Notes: generated by a model not told the origin, from the sequence alone. DNA of 64,000 nt from Xylophilus sp. Leaf220 (GCF_001421705.1 NZ_LMKO01000012.1:164254-228253); one strand, 5' to 3'; positions 33,153 to 43,721 are shown, counted from the stretch's first letter. A program made the numbers and translations.

Positions 33153-34595
33153 TTAGACGGCCATGATCGAGACCGCCTTGGTCACCAGGTAGGCCTCCAT
33201 GGCTTCCGGGCCGCCCTCGGAGCCGTAGCCCGAATCCTTCACGCCGCCGAACGGCATTTCGGGTGTCGGTGCGGCGGGCTGGTTGATCCAGAGCATGCCG
33301 ACTTCCATCTGCTGGCTCAGCAGGTGGGTGTTCTTGACCGAGCGGGTGAAGGCGTAGCCGGCCAGGCCGTAGGGCAGGCGGTTGGCTTCTGCGATCGCGT
33401 CTTCGAGCTTGTCGAAGCCGCGGATCGCGGCGATCGGGCCGAAGGGCTCGTTGTTGAACACGTCGGAGTCCAGCGACACGTCGGTCAGCACGGTGGGCGC
33501 GAAGAAGTTGCCGTCGTTGCCGACGCGCTCGCCGCCGGTGGCGACCTTGGCGCCGGTGCTGCGGGCGTCGTCCAGGATCTTGGCCATCGCGCTCAGGCGC
33601 CGTGGGTTGGCCAACGGGCCGAGCGTGGTGCCGTCGGCCGCGCCGTCGCCCAGCTTGAGGCTTTCGGCGTGCTTGACCATCAGCTGGGTGAACTCGTCGC
33701 GCACGCTGTTGTGCACCAGGAAGCGCGTCGGCGAGATGCAGACCTGGCCCGCATTGCGGAACTTGGCGCCGCCCGAGGCCTTCACCGCCAGGGCCACGTC
33801 GGCGTCTTCGGCCACGATCACCGGTGCGTGTCCGCCGAGCTCCATCGTGGCACGCTTCATGTGCGCGCCGGCCAGCGCGGCCAGCTGCTTGCCGACCGGG
33901 GTGGAGCCGGTGAAGGTCACCTTGCGGATGATCGGGTGCGGGATCAGGTAGCCCGAGATTTCGGCAGGATCGCCGAAGACCAGGCCGACGGTGCCGGCCG
34001 GCACGCCGGCATCGACGAAGGCGCGCAGCAGCGCGGCGGGCGAAGCCGGCGTCTCCTCCGGTGCCTTCACCAGGAACGAGCAGCCGCTGGCCAGGGCCGC
34101 GCCGAGCTTGCGCACGATCTGGTTGACCGGGAAGTTCCAGGGCGTGAATGCGGCGACCGGGCCGATCGGCTCCTTCAGCACATGCTGCTGCGCCAGCAGG
34201 TTGCGCGAGGGCACGATGCGGCCGTAGACGCGGCGGCCTTCGTCGGCGAACCATTCGATGATGTCGGCACCGGCCAGCACTTCACCCTTGGCCTCGGCGA
34301 GCGGCTTGCCCTGCTCGGCGGTGAGCAGTTGGGCGATGTCGCCGGCGCGTTCGCGCAGCAGGGCGGCGGCCTTGCGCATCGTTGTGGCGCGCTCGTTGGC
34401 GGGAATCTTGCGCCAGGCCTCGAATCCCTTGTGGGCGGCGGCCAGTGCACGGTCGAGGTCGGGGATTCCGGCGAAGGCGACCTTGCCGATCGGCTTGCCG
34501 GTGGCCGGGTTGACGACGTCCTGGGTCTTGCCGCTGGCGGCATCGCACCACTGGCCGTCGATCAGGAGTTGGGTGTCGGTGTAGCTGAAGGTCAT
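33153..34595 (-). CDS. NAD(P)-dependent aldehyde dehydrogenase, probable 2-oxoglutarate semialdehyde dehydrogenase
   Basis: The 480-residue protein is a complete aldehyde dehydrogenase. The catalytic cysteine is Cys286 ([13 protein letters not shown]) and the general base is Glu252 (MELGGHAP); the Rossmann segment is [18 protein letters not shown]...[11 protein letters not shown]. Sequence type is that of succinate-semialdehyde/2-oxoglutarate-semialdehyde dehydrogenases. Oxidation of 2-oxoglutarate semialdehyde would complete the Weimberg route begun by XylD and XylX nearby. It is separated from them by the regulator and a tRNA and transcribed alone, so succinate semialdehyde remains a fair alternative. 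AAGGAA precedes ATG 34595. Confidence 0.85.
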   Translation of the reverse strand: MTFSYTDTQLLIDGQWCDAASGKTQDVVNPATGKPIGKVAFAGIPDLDRALAAAHKGFEAWRKIPANERATTMRKAAALLRERAGDIAQLLTAEQGKPLAEAKGEVLAGADIIEWFADEGRRVYGRIVPSRNLLAQQHVLKEPIGPVAAFTPWNFPVNQIVRKLGAALASGCSFLVKAPEETPASPAALLRAFVDAGVPAGTVGLVFGDPAEISGYLIPHPIIRKVTFTGSTPVGKQLAALAGAHMKRATMELGGHAPVIVAEDADVALAVKASGGAKFRNAGQVCISPTRFLVHNSVRDEFTQLMVKHAESLKLGDGAADGTTLGPLANPRRLSAMAKILDDARSTGAKVATGGERVGNDGNFFAPTVLTDVSLDSDVFNNEPFGPIAAIRGFDKLEDAIAEANRLPYGLAGYAFTRSVKNTHLLSQQMEVGMLWINQPAAPTPEMPFGGVKDSGYGSEGGPEAMEAYLVTKAVSIMAV

Positions 34596-34767
34596 GCAGA
34601 TTCCTTGGATGAGGCGAACGCCCGTCGGGCGCTGCAGGGGTGAAGGCGTCCCGCCACGCCCGGCGCAAGAGCCGGAGGGGAGGGCGGGTGCGCCGAGGAG
34701 CACCGAACATGTTACAAGACCATCGTGTCGGGCGCTTGCGCGCCGCAGACACACCAGCACCGGCGAC

Positions 34768-36759
34768 TCAGGTTCCCAGGGCTTCCAGTTGGGTGGTCAG
34801 CTCCAGCCACCGTTCTTCCAGCTGGCCGGACTCGGTCGATACCGCCTTCAGCCGCTTGCCGGCATCGGCGATCTCGGTCGGTGCCAGGGTCTGCTGCATC
34901 CGCGTCTCGAGCGCCGACTGCTCCTGCTGCAGCGCGGCCATGCGCGTCTCCAGCTGCTCCATCTCGCGCTTCAACGGCTTGGCGGCAGAGGCCGATTGCT
35001 GGCGGGCCTGCGCATCGTTCTGGCGCTGCGCTTTCGACGAAGCGCCCCTTGCGTCTCCGGCAGCGGGGGCCGCCGGTGCGGGCGCCGCGGCGACCGGGGC
35101 CACGGCGGCGCGCTCGGCGGTCTTCGCCTCCTCGCGCATGCGCTTGGCTTCGTCGAGCAGGTAGCGCTGGTAGTCGTCCAGGTCGCCGTCGAACGGTCCG
35201 ACCACGCCCCGGCCGACCAGCCAGAACTCGTCGCAGACCGAGCGCAGCAGCGCCCGGTCGTGGCTGACCAGCATGAGGGTGCCCTCGAATTCGTTGAGCG
35301 CCATCGCCAGCGCCTCGCGCGTCGCCAAGTCCAGGTGGTTGGTGGGTTCGTCGAGCAGCAGCAGGTTGGGGCGCTGCCAGACCATCATCGCCAGCACCAG
35401 CCGCGCCTTCTCGCCGCCGCTCATGGTGCCGACGGGCTGCTTGACCATGTCGCCGCTGAAGTTGAAGGTGCCCAGGTAGCTGCGCAGGTCCTGCTCGCGC
35501 GAGGGCTGCTTGGCGTCGGCGCCCATCTCGCGGGCCAGGCGGATCATGTGCTCGAGCGGCGTGTCCTGCGGCCGCAGCACGTCGAGTTCCTGCTGCGCGA
35601 AGTAGCCGATCCGCAGGCCCTTGCCCTCGATGATCTCGCCGGCGATCGGCGCCATGTCGTGGGCCACCGTCTTCACGAAGGTCGACTTGCCCTGGCCGTT
35701 GGCGCCCAGGATGCCGATGCGCTGCCCGGCCAGCACCGACTTGCTGACGCCCTGCAGGATGATCTTGGGCGGCGCGCCTTCCTCCTCGGCCGCATAGCCG
35801 AAGGACGCGTCGGTGATCGACATCATCGGGTTGGGGATGTTGCCCGGCTCCTTGAACTCGAAGGTGAACTCGGCCTCGGCGAGCAGCGGCGCCACCTTCT
35901 CCATCCGCTCCAGCGCCTTGACCCGGCTCTGCGCCTGCTTGGCCTTGCTGGCCTTGGCCTTGAACCGGTCGATGAACTTCTGCAGGTGGGCGATCTTGTC
36001 CTGCTGCTTGGCGAAGGCGGATTGCTGCTGCTCCATCTGCAGCGCGCGCATTTCCTCGAACTTGCTGTAGTTGCCGCCGTAGCGGTTCAGCTTGGCATGC
36101 TCGATGTGCATCGTCACGTCGGTGATCGCGTCGAGGAACTCGCGGTCGTGGCTGATCACGATCATGGTGCCGGCATAGCCCTTCAACCACGATTCGAGCC
36201 AGACCAGCGCATCCAGGTCCAGGTGGTTGGTCGGTTCGTCGAGCAGCAGCAGGTCCGACGGGCACATCAGCGCGCGGGCCAGTTGCAGCCGCATCCGCCA
36301 GCCGCCGGAGAAGCTGTCGACCGGCTGGTCGAGTTCGCTGGACTTGAAGCCCAGGCCCTGGATCAGCGCCTGGGCGCGGGGCACCGCGTCGTATTCGCCG
36401 GCGTCGGCCAGGTCGGTGTAGGCGTGGGCGATCGCCATGCCGTCGTCGGCGGCCTCGGCCGCGGCCAGCAGGGCGCGCAGTTCGCCCAGGCGGGTGTCGC
36501 CGGCCAGCACGAAATCGGTGGCCGACTCCGAGGTCTCGGGCATGTCCTGCGCCACCTGCGCCATGCGCCAGGCCCCAGGCTTGTGGAAATCGCCGCCGTC
36601 CTCGTGCAGGGTGCCGTTGAAGAGCGCGAACAGCGTCGACTTGCCTGCGCCGTTGCGGCCGACCAGCCCCACCTTCTCGCCGGGGTTGATGACGACCGAG
36701 GCCTGGTCGAGCAGCAGCTTGGCGCTGCGGCGAAGAATGACGTTCTTGAGTGTGATCAT
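34768..36759 (-). CDS. ABC-F ATPase (YheS-like)
   Basis: The 663-residue soluble protein has two ABC nucleotide-binding domains and no membrane segment. Domain 1: Walker [10 protein letters not shown] (34-42), signature SGGWRMRL, Walker [14 protein letters not shown]. An interdomain linker with a basic helical hairpin (about 240-300; [20 protein letters not shown]) follows, as in ABC-F translation factors that reach the ribosomal E site. Domain 2: GANGQGKST, signature [21 protein letters not shown]. After an Ala/Pro linker, the C-terminal coiled coil (about 585-660) fits YheS/Uup types. It probably acts on stalled or particular ribosomes. Monocistronic. Confidence 0.9.
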   Translation of the reverse strand: MITLKNVILRRSAKLLLDQASVVINPGEKVGLVGRNGAGKSTLFALFNGTLHEDGGDFHKPGAWRMAQVAQDMPETSESATDFVLAGDTRLGELRALLAAAEAADDGMAIAHAYTDLADAGEYDAVPRAQALIQGLGFKSSELDQPVDSFSGGWRMRLQLARALMCPSDLLLLDEPTNHLDLDALVWLESWLKGYAGTMIVISHDREFLDAITDVTMHIEHAKLNRYGGNYSKFEEMRALQMEQQQSAFAKQQDKIAHLQKFIDRFKAKASKAKQAQSRVKALERMEKVAPLLAEAEFTFEFKEPGNIPNPMMSITDASFGYAAEEEGAPPKIILQGVSKSVLAGQRIGILGANGQGKSTFVKTVAHDMAPIAGEIIEGKGLRIGYFAQQELDVLRPQDTPLEHMIRLAREMGADAKQPSREQDLRSYLGTFNFSGDMVKQPVGTMSGGEKARLVLAMMVWQRPNLLLLDEPTNHLDLATREALAMALNEFEGTLMLVSHDRALLRSVCDEFWLVGRGVVGPFDGDLDDYQRYLLDEAKRMREEAKTAERAAVAPVAAAPAPAAPAAGDARGASSKAQRQNDAQARQQSASAAKPLKREMEQLETRMAALQQEQSALETRMQQTLAPTEIADAGKRLKAVSTESGQLEERWLELTTQLEALGT

Positions 36760-36983
36760 GAAAAATGGGAAGACGAGCGGGCGGGCCGCTCGGCACAGGC
36801 CGGCCATTGCGCAGGCACGGCCGCGAATGGCGGAAAACCGGCGCGCGGAAGGCGCCGAATCCCGCATTTTCGCCCATCCGCGGCGCGGGGGTCCAAAGGC
36901 CGCCTGTCGCCTCGGGCCTACAGGCGGCGATCTGGGGCGCGCCCTGAGCGACGGCGCGGCCGGAAGATGGTAGTTTCGGCCCC

Positions 36984-37973
36984 ATGCAGACCTCCACACC
37001 CCCCTCCGCAGAAGACACGTCCGCCGCAACGTCGGCTCCCACGCCGGCGCCGGCCGACGGCGCCGCGCCCGGAAGCGGCCAGCCGATCCTGGTGATCGCC
37101 GACGGCAGCGACGCATTGCAGGCGCAGCTCGGTGCGCCGCACAGCGTGCTGACCGCCGCGAGCGGTGCCGACGGCCTCGAGATGGCCCGCCAGCACCACC
37201 CGGACCTGGTCATGCTCGACCTCATGCTGCCCGACATGACCGGTTTCGAGGTGCTGCGGCGGTTGAAGGTCGATGCCCGCACCGCCGAGATCCCGGTGAT
37301 CTTCGTGGCCAGCCAGGCCTTCGCCAGCGACGGCGTGCGCAGCCTGGCGCTGGGCGCCGCGGATTTCGTGACCACGCCGCTGCAGGCGCCGGTGGTGGCC
37401 GCCCGGGTCGCCACCCAGCTGCGCCTGTCGGCCTACCGCCGGGAGGTGGAGGAACTCAGCCAGCAGGATGCCGCCACCGGCGTGGCCAACCGCCGCCATT
37501 TCGACCGCATGCTGGCGATGGAATGCCGGCGCTCCCAGCGCTCGCAGACCCAGGTGTCGGTGGCGATGGTCGAGCTCGATGCCTTCGGCGCCTACCACGA
37601 CCGGCACGGACAGGCACTGGCCGCGGAGACGCTGCGCACCGTTGCCCAGACCCTGCGCACCAGCATCCGCCGGCCGGCCGACTTGGCCGCACGCTACGCG
37701 GACGACCGTTTCGCGGTGCTGATCCCCGACACCCGCCCCGGCAACGCACGCAAGGTGGTGCAGGCCTTCTGCGACGCCCTGGCGGCGCTGCAGATCCCGC
37801 ACGCCGCTTCCGCCGTGGCGCCGCGCGTCACCGTCAGCGTGGGCCTGGCGACGACCGAGGTGGGCGAGGACGGCGAAGGCGAAGCGGTGGCGCAGCGCGC
37901 CGAGGCGCATCTGCAGCAGGCCCGCAAGGCCGGCCACAACCAGGTGGTGGCCGACGGCGACGCCGCTGCCTGA
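36984..37973 (+). CDS. Degenerate receiver-GGDEF protein
   Basis: The 329-residue protein has a disordered Ala/Pro N-terminus (1-32), a receiver domain (about 34-145) and a GGDEF domain (about 160-320). The receiver keeps the phospho-acceptor Asp79 (LVMLDLMLPDMTG), but its acidic pocket is reduced to IADGSD and the conserved Lys is Thr131 (DFVTTPLQAP). The GGDEF motif reads ADDRF (239-243, RYADDRFAVLIPDT), so diguanylate cyclase activity is unlikely. It may act as a binding or scaffold protein. It is divergent from the ABC-F gene and has no sensor kinase nearby. Other family motifs, such as VELDAFGAYHDRHG and AAEAHLQQARKAGHNQV-like ending, are kept. Confidence 0.85.
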   Translation: MQTSTPPSAEDTSAATSAPTPAPADGAAPGSGQPILVIADGSDALQAQLGAPHSVLTAASGADGLEMARQHHPDLVMLDLMLPDMTGFEVLRRLKVDARTAEIPVIFVASQAFASDGVRSLALGAADFVTTPLQAPVVAARVATQLRLSAYRREVEELSQQDAATGVANRRHFDRMLAMECRRSQRSQTQVSVAMVELDAFGAYHDRHGQALAAETLRTVAQTLRTSIRRPADLAARYADDRFAVLIPDTRPGNARKVVQAFCDALAALQIPHAASAVAPRVTVSVGLATTEVGEDGEGEAVAQRAEAHLQQARKAGHNQVVADGDAAA

Positions 37974-38036
37974 TCGTTTGCAGCCGGTGGCGGGCCCCGC
38001 GAAACGGCCCGCCGCCGGCAGCGGGTCGCCAGGCGC

Positions 38037-38909
38037 CTAGCCGAAGGCGCTCGCCAACGCGTCGCGGGTCAGCAGCAGCACCTGGTCGTCGCCGGCCGAG
38101 GTTTCCAGCCAGATCGTCTCGAGCGTGGGGAACGCCCGCTCAAAATGCGCCTGCTCGTTGCCGATCTCCAGCACCAGCACCGCGTCTTGGGCCATGCAGG
38201 CCGGCGCATCGCGCAGCAGGGTGCGGATGAAGTCCATGCCGTCGGCGCCGCCGGCCAGGGCCATCTCGGGCTCGGCCCGGTACTCGGCGGGCAGGGCGGC
38301 CATGCTGGCGGCATTCACGTAGGGCGGGTTGCACAGGATCAGGTCGTACGGGCCGCACACGCTGGCGCATCCGTCGGAGGTTAGGAGCGTGATCCGGTCC
38401 TGCAGCGCATGCCGGTCGACGTTGATCCGCGCCACGGCCAGCGCGTCGGCCGAGAGGTCGGCCGCGTCCACCGCCACGTCGGGGTAGGCCATCGCCGCCA
38501 GCACCGCCAGGCTGCCGTTGCCGGTGCACAGGTCCAGCACCCGGCGGGTGTGCTCGCCCAGCCAGCCGTCGATGCTGCCGTCGGCCAGCAGTTCGGCAAT
38601 GAAGCTGCGCGGCACGATGGAGCGCTCGTCGATGTAGAACGGCACCCCCTGCAGCCAGGCTTCGCGGGTCAGGTAGGCGGCGGGCCTGCGGGTGGCGATG
38701 CGCTCGTCCAGCAGGGCACCGATGCGCGCGTCTTCCTCGGGCGTGACGGCGCGGCCGGCCACGCCGTCGAGGTCGTCCAGCGGCAGCGCCAGGCGCCAGA
38801 GTACCAGCCAGGCGGCTTCGTCGAAGGCGTTGGCGGTGCCGTGGCCGAAGGCGACGCCGGCGGCGTCCAGCTGGCGGGCACCGGCCTGGATGCGGTCGAG
38901 GACGTTCAT
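38037..38909 (-). CDS. prmB: 50S ribosomal protein L3 N5-glutamine methyltransferase
   Basis: A 290-residue class I SAM methyltransferase of the PrmB/HemK group. The N-terminal helical domain (1-105) recognises the substrate. The SAM-binding motif is [16 protein letters not shown] (about 123-138), and the catalytic NPPYVN (about 187-192) holds the glutamine side chain. [17 protein letters not shown] is a PrmB-type block. It methylates a glutamine of ribosomal protein L3. Its ATG overlaps the dapE stop codon by four bases, the usual order in Burkholderiales. Confidence 0.93.
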   Translation of the reverse strand: MNVLDRIQAGARQLDAAGVAFGHGTANAFDEAAWLVLWRLALPLDDLDGVAGRAVTPEEDARIGALLDERIATRRPAAYLTREAWLQGVPFYIDERSIVPRSFIAELLADGSIDGWLGEHTRRVLDLCTGNGSLAVLAAMAYPDVAVDAADLSADALAVARINVDRHALQDRITLLTSDGCASVCGPYDLILCNPPYVNAASMAALPAEYRAEPEMALAGGADGMDFIRTLLRDAPACMAQDAVLVLEIGNEQAHFERAFPTLETIWLETSAGDDQVLLLTRDALASAFG

Positions 38910-40102
38910 GCGCCCACCGTCCGCCCGGCCAGGTTTTCCAGGGTGCGGCGGTAGATGTTCTTCAGCGGCTCGATGTCGGCGAGCGGGATGTGCTCGTCGA
39001 TCTTGTGGATCATCGCGTTGGTGGGGCCGCACTCGACCACCTGGGCGCCCAGCGGCGCGATGAAGCGGCCGTCGCTGGTGCCGCCGGTGGTCGAGAGGGT
39101 GGTTTCGATGCCGGTCTCGGCCCGGATCGCGTCGCCCACCGCGTCCAGCAGGTCGCCGGGCGTCGTCAGGAAGGGCTGGCCGCCGATGGTCCAGCGCAGC
39201 TCGTACTGCAGGCCGTGGCGGTCGAGCACCGCGTGCACCCGCTGCTGCAGCGATTCGGCGGTCGATTCGGTGCAGAAGCGGAAGTTGAAGTCGACCACCA
39301 CCGTGCCCGGGATCACGTTGCTCGCGCCGGTGCCGCCGTGGATGTTGCTGACCTGCCAGCTGGTGGGCGGGAAGAACGCGTTGCCGGTATCCCATTCGGT
39401 GGCGGCCAGTTCGGCCAGTGCCGGCAGCGCCTGGTGGATCGGATTGCGGGCCAGCTGCGGGTAGGCGATGTGGCCCTGGATGCCCTGCACGGTGAGCTTG
39501 CCGCCCATCGTGCCGCGGCGGCCGTTCTTGACCATGTCGCCGGTGCGCTCGACCGAGGTGGGCTCGCCCACGATGCACCAGTCGATCCGCTCGCCCCGCG
39601 CCTGCAAGGTGCGGCAGACGGCGACCGTGCCGTCGACGGCCGGGCCTTCCTCGTCGCTGGTCAGCAGCAGGGCCAGCGTCAGCGGGGTGTCGGGCGTGGC
39701 CGCCAGGTACTCCTCCAGCGCCACCACGAAAGCGGCGATCGAGGTCTTCATATCGGCGGTGCCGCGGCCGAAGAACCGGCCGTCGCGGTGGGCCGGCACG
39801 AAGGGCGGCGTCGTCCATTCCGCGAGCGGGCCGGTCGGCACCACATCGGTATGGCCGGCGAAGACGAGCGTCTTGGTCGTTGCTATGGAATCGATAGCTG
39901 GAGGCCGGCGCTCCGTGCCGGCCACGGCCCTTTTCGCCCACAGGTTCTGCACCCGGAAGTCGGCCGGGCCGCTGTCCATCCGCTCGCAGACGAAGCCCAG
40001 CGGCTCCAGCCGGCGCACCAGGATGTCGAGGCAGCCGGCGTCGTCGGGGGTGATGGAGGGGCGGGAAACCAGTTCCTCGGCAAGCTGCAGGGTGCGCGAC
40101 AT
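38906..40102 (-). CDS. dapE: Succinyl-diaminopimelate desuccinylase with repeat-encoded insertion
   Basis: It hydrolyses N-succinyl-LL-diaminopimelate in lysine and peptidoglycan synthesis. Metal-site blocks are [11 protein letters not shown] (His84), [14 protein letters not shown] (bridging Asp), [14 protein letters not shown] (Glu-Glu) and a late TGGTSDGRF block. At 398 residues it is longer than E. coli DapE (375). Most of the excess is an insertion between NLWAKRA and KTLVFAGH (about residues 58-76) where the DNA carries dispersed repeat copy 4 in frame. The insertion is in a surface region before the first metal ligand, so the enzyme is probably still active. It overlaps prmB. Confidence 0.93.
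   Translation of the reverse strand: MSRTLQLAEELVSRPSITPDDAGCLDILVRRLEPLGFVCERMDSGPADFRVQNLWAKRAVAGTERRPPAIDSIATTKTLVFAGHTDVVPTGPLAEWTTPPFVPAHRDGRFFGRGTADMKTSIAAFVVALEEYLAATPDTPLTLALLLTSDEEGPAVDGTVAVCRTLQARGERIDWCIVGEPTSVERTGDMVKNGRRGTMGGKLTVQGIQGHIAYPQLARNPIHQALPALAELAATEWDTGNAFFPPTSWQVSNIHGGTGASNVIPGTVVVDFNFRFCTESTAESLQQRVHAVLDRHGLQYELRWTIGGQPFLTTPGDLLDAVGDAIRAETGIETTLSTTGGTSDGRFIAPLGAQVVECGPTNAMIHKIDEHIPLADIEPLKNIYRRTLENLAGRTVGA
39882..39923 (+). repeat. Dispersed palindromic repeat, copy 4, inside dapE
   Basis: The core GCTAT-GGAATCG-ATAGC (39882-39898) and the hairpin arms GGCCGGC (39904-39910) and GCCGGCC (39917-39923) are intact. The 42 bases equal 14 codons and encode about residues 60-74 of DapE ([15 protein letters not shown]). 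It is on the strand opposite to dapE and keeps the frame open. Confidence 0.88.
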
Positions 40103-40190
40103 CGGGGGAAATTAAGAGGGAAAGGAGAGGTGGATCGGAGGCGGCGGATGGGTAGCGGGAGGGCGCGCGGCAGGGCCGGGCGCCGCCTTC

Positions 40191-41351
40191 TCAGTGCTTC
40201 ACGTCGAGCGTGATCTCAGTGAAGGACGGGCTGTCGTCCACCGGTGCGACGGCCGCGGCCGCCACCGCGGCGGCGGCCTTGGCCGCCATCGCGAAATCGT
40301 TCTGCAGCCGCCAGACCAAGTTGGTCGGCGAATCGGCGTAGGCCAGGCCCTCGCGGCGGTCGACGATGCCGTGGGTGATCAGGCGGGCGATGTCTTCCTC
40401 GAAGGTCTGAGATCCCTCGGCCATGGATTTCTCCATCGCCTCCTGCACGCCGCCGAAGTCGCCGCGGGCGATCAGGTCGGCGACCAGCTTGGTGTTGAGC
40501 ATCACCTCGGCGGCCGGGATGCGCGCGCCCTTGACGGTGCGCAACAGCCGCTGCGAGACGATCGCCTTCAGCGCGCTGGAGAGGTCGCCGAGCAGGGTGG
40601 GGCGGACCTCGGCCGGGTAGAAGCTCAGCACCCGGTTGAGCGCCTGGTAGCTGTTGTTGGCGTGCATCGTCGCCAGGCAGAGGTGGCCCGACTGGGCGTA
40701 GGCGATGGCGGCGGACATGGTGTCGCGGTCGCGGATCTCGCCGATCAGGATCACGTCGGGCGCCTGGCGCAGCGCGTTCTTCAGGGCGATGTTGAGCGAC
40801 TGGGTGTCGACGCCCACCTCGCGCTGGTTGACGATCGATTTCTTGTTGCGGAACAGGTGCTCGATCGGCTCTTCGATGGTCAGGATGTGGCCGGTGGTCG
40901 ATTCGTTGCGGCTGTCGATCATCGAGGCGAGCGAGGTGCTCTTGCCCGAGCCGGTGGCGCCCACCATCAGCAGCAGGCCGCGCTTCTCCATCACCAGGTC
41001 GCGCAGGATCGGCGGCAGGTTGAGCGTCTCGAGCTTCGGGATCTCGCTGTTGATGTAGCGGATCACCACCGCGAACGAGCCGCGCTGGCGCATCGCGCTC
41101 ACCCGGAAGCGGCCCACGTCCTTCATCGCGAAGCCGACGTTCAACTCGCCGGCCTCCTCCAGCTCCTCCATTCGCTGCGGCGTCAGCACCTCGGCCAGCA
41201 GGTTGCGCGGCGCGTCGAAGGGCAGCACCTGCGCGTTGACCGGAACGCATTCGCCGTTGATGCGGAGGGTGGCCGGCGCGTTGGACGAGAGGTACAGGTC
41301 CGAAGCTTCCTTCTCGGCCATCAGTCGGAGGATGCGTTCCATCGTGCCCAT
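40191..41351 (-). CDS. pilU: Type IV pilus twitching ATPase PilU
   Basis: A 386-residue PilT/PilU-type hexameric ATPase of the pilus motor base. It has the N-terminal PAS-like domain (1-105), Walker A GATGSGKST (Lys137), the Asp box ILTIEEPIEHLF, Walker B DVILIGEIRDRDTM and the His box LATMHANNSYQALNR. PilU works with PilT in pilus retraction. The C-terminus has a run of Ala-rich sequence and TEITLDVKH, more PilU- than PilT-like. It lies between dapD and dapE although unrelated to lysine synthesis. pilT is not in the window. Confidence 0.9.
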   Translation of the reverse strand: MGTMERILRLMAEKEASDLYLSSNAPATLRINGECVPVNAQVLPFDAPRNLLAEVLTPQRMEELEEAGELNVGFAMKDVGRFRVSAMRQRGSFAVVIRYINSEIPKLETLNLPPILRDLVMEKRGLLLMVGATGSGKSTSLASMIDSRNESTTGHILTIEEPIEHLFRNKKSIVNQREVGVDTQSLNIALKNALRQAPDVILIGEIRDRDTMSAAIAYAQSGHLCLATMHANNSYQALNRVLSFYPAEVRPTLLGDLSSALKAIVSQRLLRTVKGARIPAAEVMLNTKLVADLIARGDFGGVQEAMEKSMAEGSQTFEEDIARLITHGIVDRREGLAYADSPTNLVWRLQNDFAMAAKAAAAVAAAAVAPVDDSPSFTEITLDVKH

Positions 41352-41430
41352 GCGCGTGTTCCTTGGTGAAGCGGGAGAGTGGTCTGGCGCGGCCGGGGCG
41401 CCCGCCGGGTGGCGGGGCCCGGGAGGCGCG

Positions 41431-42252
41431 TCAGTCGCGCAGCAGGTCGTTGAGGCTGGTCTTGGCGCGGGTCTCGGCGGTCACCTGCTTGACGATGATC
41501 GCGGCGTACAGGCTGTACTTGTCGTTCTTCGGCAGCGATCCGCTGATCACCACCGAGCCGGCCGGCACGCGGCCGTAGCTGATCGTGTCGGTGGCGCGGT
41601 CGTAGATGGGCGTGCTTTGGCCGATGTAGACGCCCATCGAGATGACCGAGTTCTCCTCGACGATCACGCCTTCGACGATTTCGGAGCGGGCGCCGATGAA
41701 GCAGTTGTCCTCGATGATGGTCGGGTTGGCCTGCAGCGGCTCCAGCACGCCGCCCAGGCCCACGCCGCCGGAGAGGTGCACGTTCTTGCCGACCTGCGCG
41801 CAGGAGCCGACGGTGGCCCAGGTGTCGACCATCGTGCCTTCGTCGACGTATGCGCCGATGTTGACGTAGCTCGGCATCAGGATCGCGCCCTTGGCGATGT
41901 AGCTGCCGCGGCGGGCCACGGCCGGCGGCACCACCCGCACGCCGGTGGCCTTCATCTCGTCGGCCGACAGGTGGGCGAACTTGGTCTGCACCTTGTCGTA
42001 GAAGCCCAGCTGGCCGGCGCTGATGACCTCGTTGTCCTTCAGGCGAAACGACAGCAGCACCGCCTTCTTGATCCACTGGTGCACCGTCCACTGGCCGACG
42101 CCCTGGCGGGTGGCGACGCGGATCTTGCCGGCGTTGAGTTCGGCGATCACATGCTCGACCGCCTCGGCCGTTTCCTTGGGTGCGGAGGCGGGCGAGAGGT
42201 TGGCGCGGTCTTCCCACGCGGCGTCGATCAGGGTCTGGAGTTGCTGGGTCAT
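41431..42252 (-). CDS. dapD: Tetrahydrodipicolinate N-succinyltransferase
   Basis: It transfers succinyl from succinyl-CoA to tetrahydrodipicolinate, committing the succinylase branch of lysine/diaminopimelate synthesis. The 273 residues have the DapD layout: helical N-terminal domain (1-100), then a left-handed beta-helix of hexapeptide repeats (about 105-250; [73 protein letters not shown]). It lies 24 bases after dapC and is in the same operon. Confidence 0.95.
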   Translation of the reverse strand: MTQQLQTLIDAAWEDRANLSPASAPKETAEAVEHVIAELNAGKIRVATRQGVGQWTVHQWIKKAVLLSFRLKDNEVISAGQLGFYDKVQTKFAHLSADEMKATGVRVVPPAVARRGSYIAKGAILMPSYVNIGAYVDEGTMVDTWATVGSCAQVGKNVHLSGGVGLGGVLEPLQANPTIIEDNCFIGARSEIVEGVIVEENSVISMGVYIGQSTPIYDRATDTISYGRVPAGSVVISGSLPKNDKYSLYAAIIVKQVTAETRAKTSLNDLLRD

Positions 42253-42276
42253 GTCAAGGGCTCAGGAGGGGGAATT

Positions 42277-43509
42277 TCAGGAATCGGACCGGGCCGGCGG
42301 CAGGCCGCGCACGAAGGCGGCGATGCGGCGGGCGGCTTCGGCGCATTCGGCCGTCTCGGCCACCAGCGCCATGCGGATCCGCCCGGCGCCGGGATTGCCG
42401 CCGCGCGTCTCGCGCGCCAGGTAGCTGCCGGGCAGGACGGTCACATTGTATTGAGCCAGCAGGTCGCGGGCGAAGGCCGCGTCGTCGTTGCCGTAGGCGC
42501 GCGGGATCGCGGCCCAGAGGTAGAAGCCGGCGTCGGGCAGGGCGACGTCTAGCACCTCGGCCAGGATCGGCGTGACCTCGGCGAACTTGGCCCGGTACTG
42601 CGCCCGGTTCTCGACCACGTGGGCCTCTTCGCCCCAGGCGGCGATGCTGGCCGTCTGCACCACCGGGCTCATCGCGCTGCCGTGGTAGGTGCGGTAGAGC
42701 AGGAAGGCCTTGAGCAGGGCGGCGTCGCCGGCCACGAAGCCGCTGCGCAGCCCCGGCAGGTTGCTGCGCTTCGACAGGCTGGTGAACGCCACCAGCCGGC
42801 GGAAATCGGCGCGGCCGAGCTTCGCCGCGGCCTCCAGCCCGCCCAGCGGCGGCTCGTCGCGGAAGTAGATCTCGCTGTAGCACTCGTCCGAGGCGATGAC
42901 GAAGCCGTGCCGGTCGCTCAGCGCGAAGAGCTTCGCCCACTCGTCCAGCGGCATCACCGCGCCGGTCGGATTGCCCGGCGAGCAGACGAAAAGCAGCTGG
43001 GTTCGGGCCCAGACGTCCTCCGGCACCGCGTCCCAGTCGACCCCGAAGTTGCGGGCCGGGTCGCTCGGTGCGTAGTACGGCGTCGCGCCGCCCAGCAGGG
43101 CCGCGCCTTCGTAGATCTGGTAGAACGGATTGGGGCAGACCACCGTCGCGCCGGGCCGGCTCGGGTCGAGCACCGTCTGCGCGAAGGCGAACAGCGCCTC
43201 GCGCGAGCCGTTGACCGGCAGCACCTGGGTGGCCGGGTCCAGCGCCAGCGCATAGCGGCGCTGCAGCCAGTCGGTGATCGCCCGGCGCAGGGCCGGGTCG
43301 CCGGCGGTGGCCGGGTAGCCGGCCAGGCCGCCGCCAGGCTGCAGGGCGGCATCGGCCAGGGCCTGCTGGATGAAGCGCGGCGTCGGGTGCTTGGGCTCGC
43401 CGATGCCCAGGCTGATCGGCCGCAGGCCGGCCGGGGGCGCGACGTCGGCGAAGAGTTGCCGCAGCCGCTCGAACGGGTAGGGCTGCAGTGCGGAGAGCAG
43501 GGGATTCAT
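42277..43509 (-). CDS. dapC: Succinyldiaminopimelate transaminase
   Basis: A 410-residue fold-type I PLP aminotransferase. The PLP lysine is Lys247 (FTSLSKRSNLPGLRSGF); other landmarks are SLGIGEPKHPTP, VNGSREALFAFAQ, CSPGNPTGAV and ASDECYSEIYF. This sequence type (DapC, not DapL or ArgD) makes N-succinyl-LL-diaminopimelate with glutamate as amino donor. It is the first gene of dapC-dapD-pilU-dapE-prmB, so with DapD and DapE three successive steps of the pathway are present. Confidence 0.93.
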   Translation of the reverse strand: MNPLLSALQPYPFERLRQLFADVAPPAGLRPISLGIGEPKHPTPRFIQQALADAALQPGGGLAGYPATAGDPALRRAITDWLQRRYALALDPATQVLPVNGSREALFAFAQTVLDPSRPGATVVCPNPFYQIYEGAALLGGATPYYAPSDPARNFGVDWDAVPEDVWARTQLLFVCSPGNPTGAVMPLDEWAKLFALSDRHGFVIASDECYSEIYFRDEPPLGGLEAAAKLGRADFRRLVAFTSLSKRSNLPGLRSGFVAGDAALLKAFLLYRTYHGSAMSPVVQTASIAAWGEEAHVVENRAQYRAKFAEVTPILAEVLDVALPDAGFYLWAAIPRAYGNDDAAFARDLLAQYNVTVLPGSYLARETRGGNPGAGRIRMALVAETAECAEAARRIAAFVRGLPPARSDS

Positions 43510-43721
43510 GGGACGCGATTATCCGGGACGCGCGGCGCGCTGCGGTGGCGCTGCGGCTGCGCTGTGGCACCCGGCCCGACAGCACCGGGGGCCGATGGCC
43601 GACAGGCGATGGCCCCCGGCGTTGACAGAGCCGTCGGCAGGCGCCCGAAGAATGCTTGGTTTCCCCCCGCTTCAACCTACTGCACAGACGTCCGCCCGCC
43701 GCGGACGCGAAAGGAATTCGC

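Noticed and set aside
39882..39923. Treating dapE as a pseudogene because of the repeat
   Set aside because: The insertion keeps the frame, all metal-site motifs remain, and the stop overlaps prmB in the normal way.
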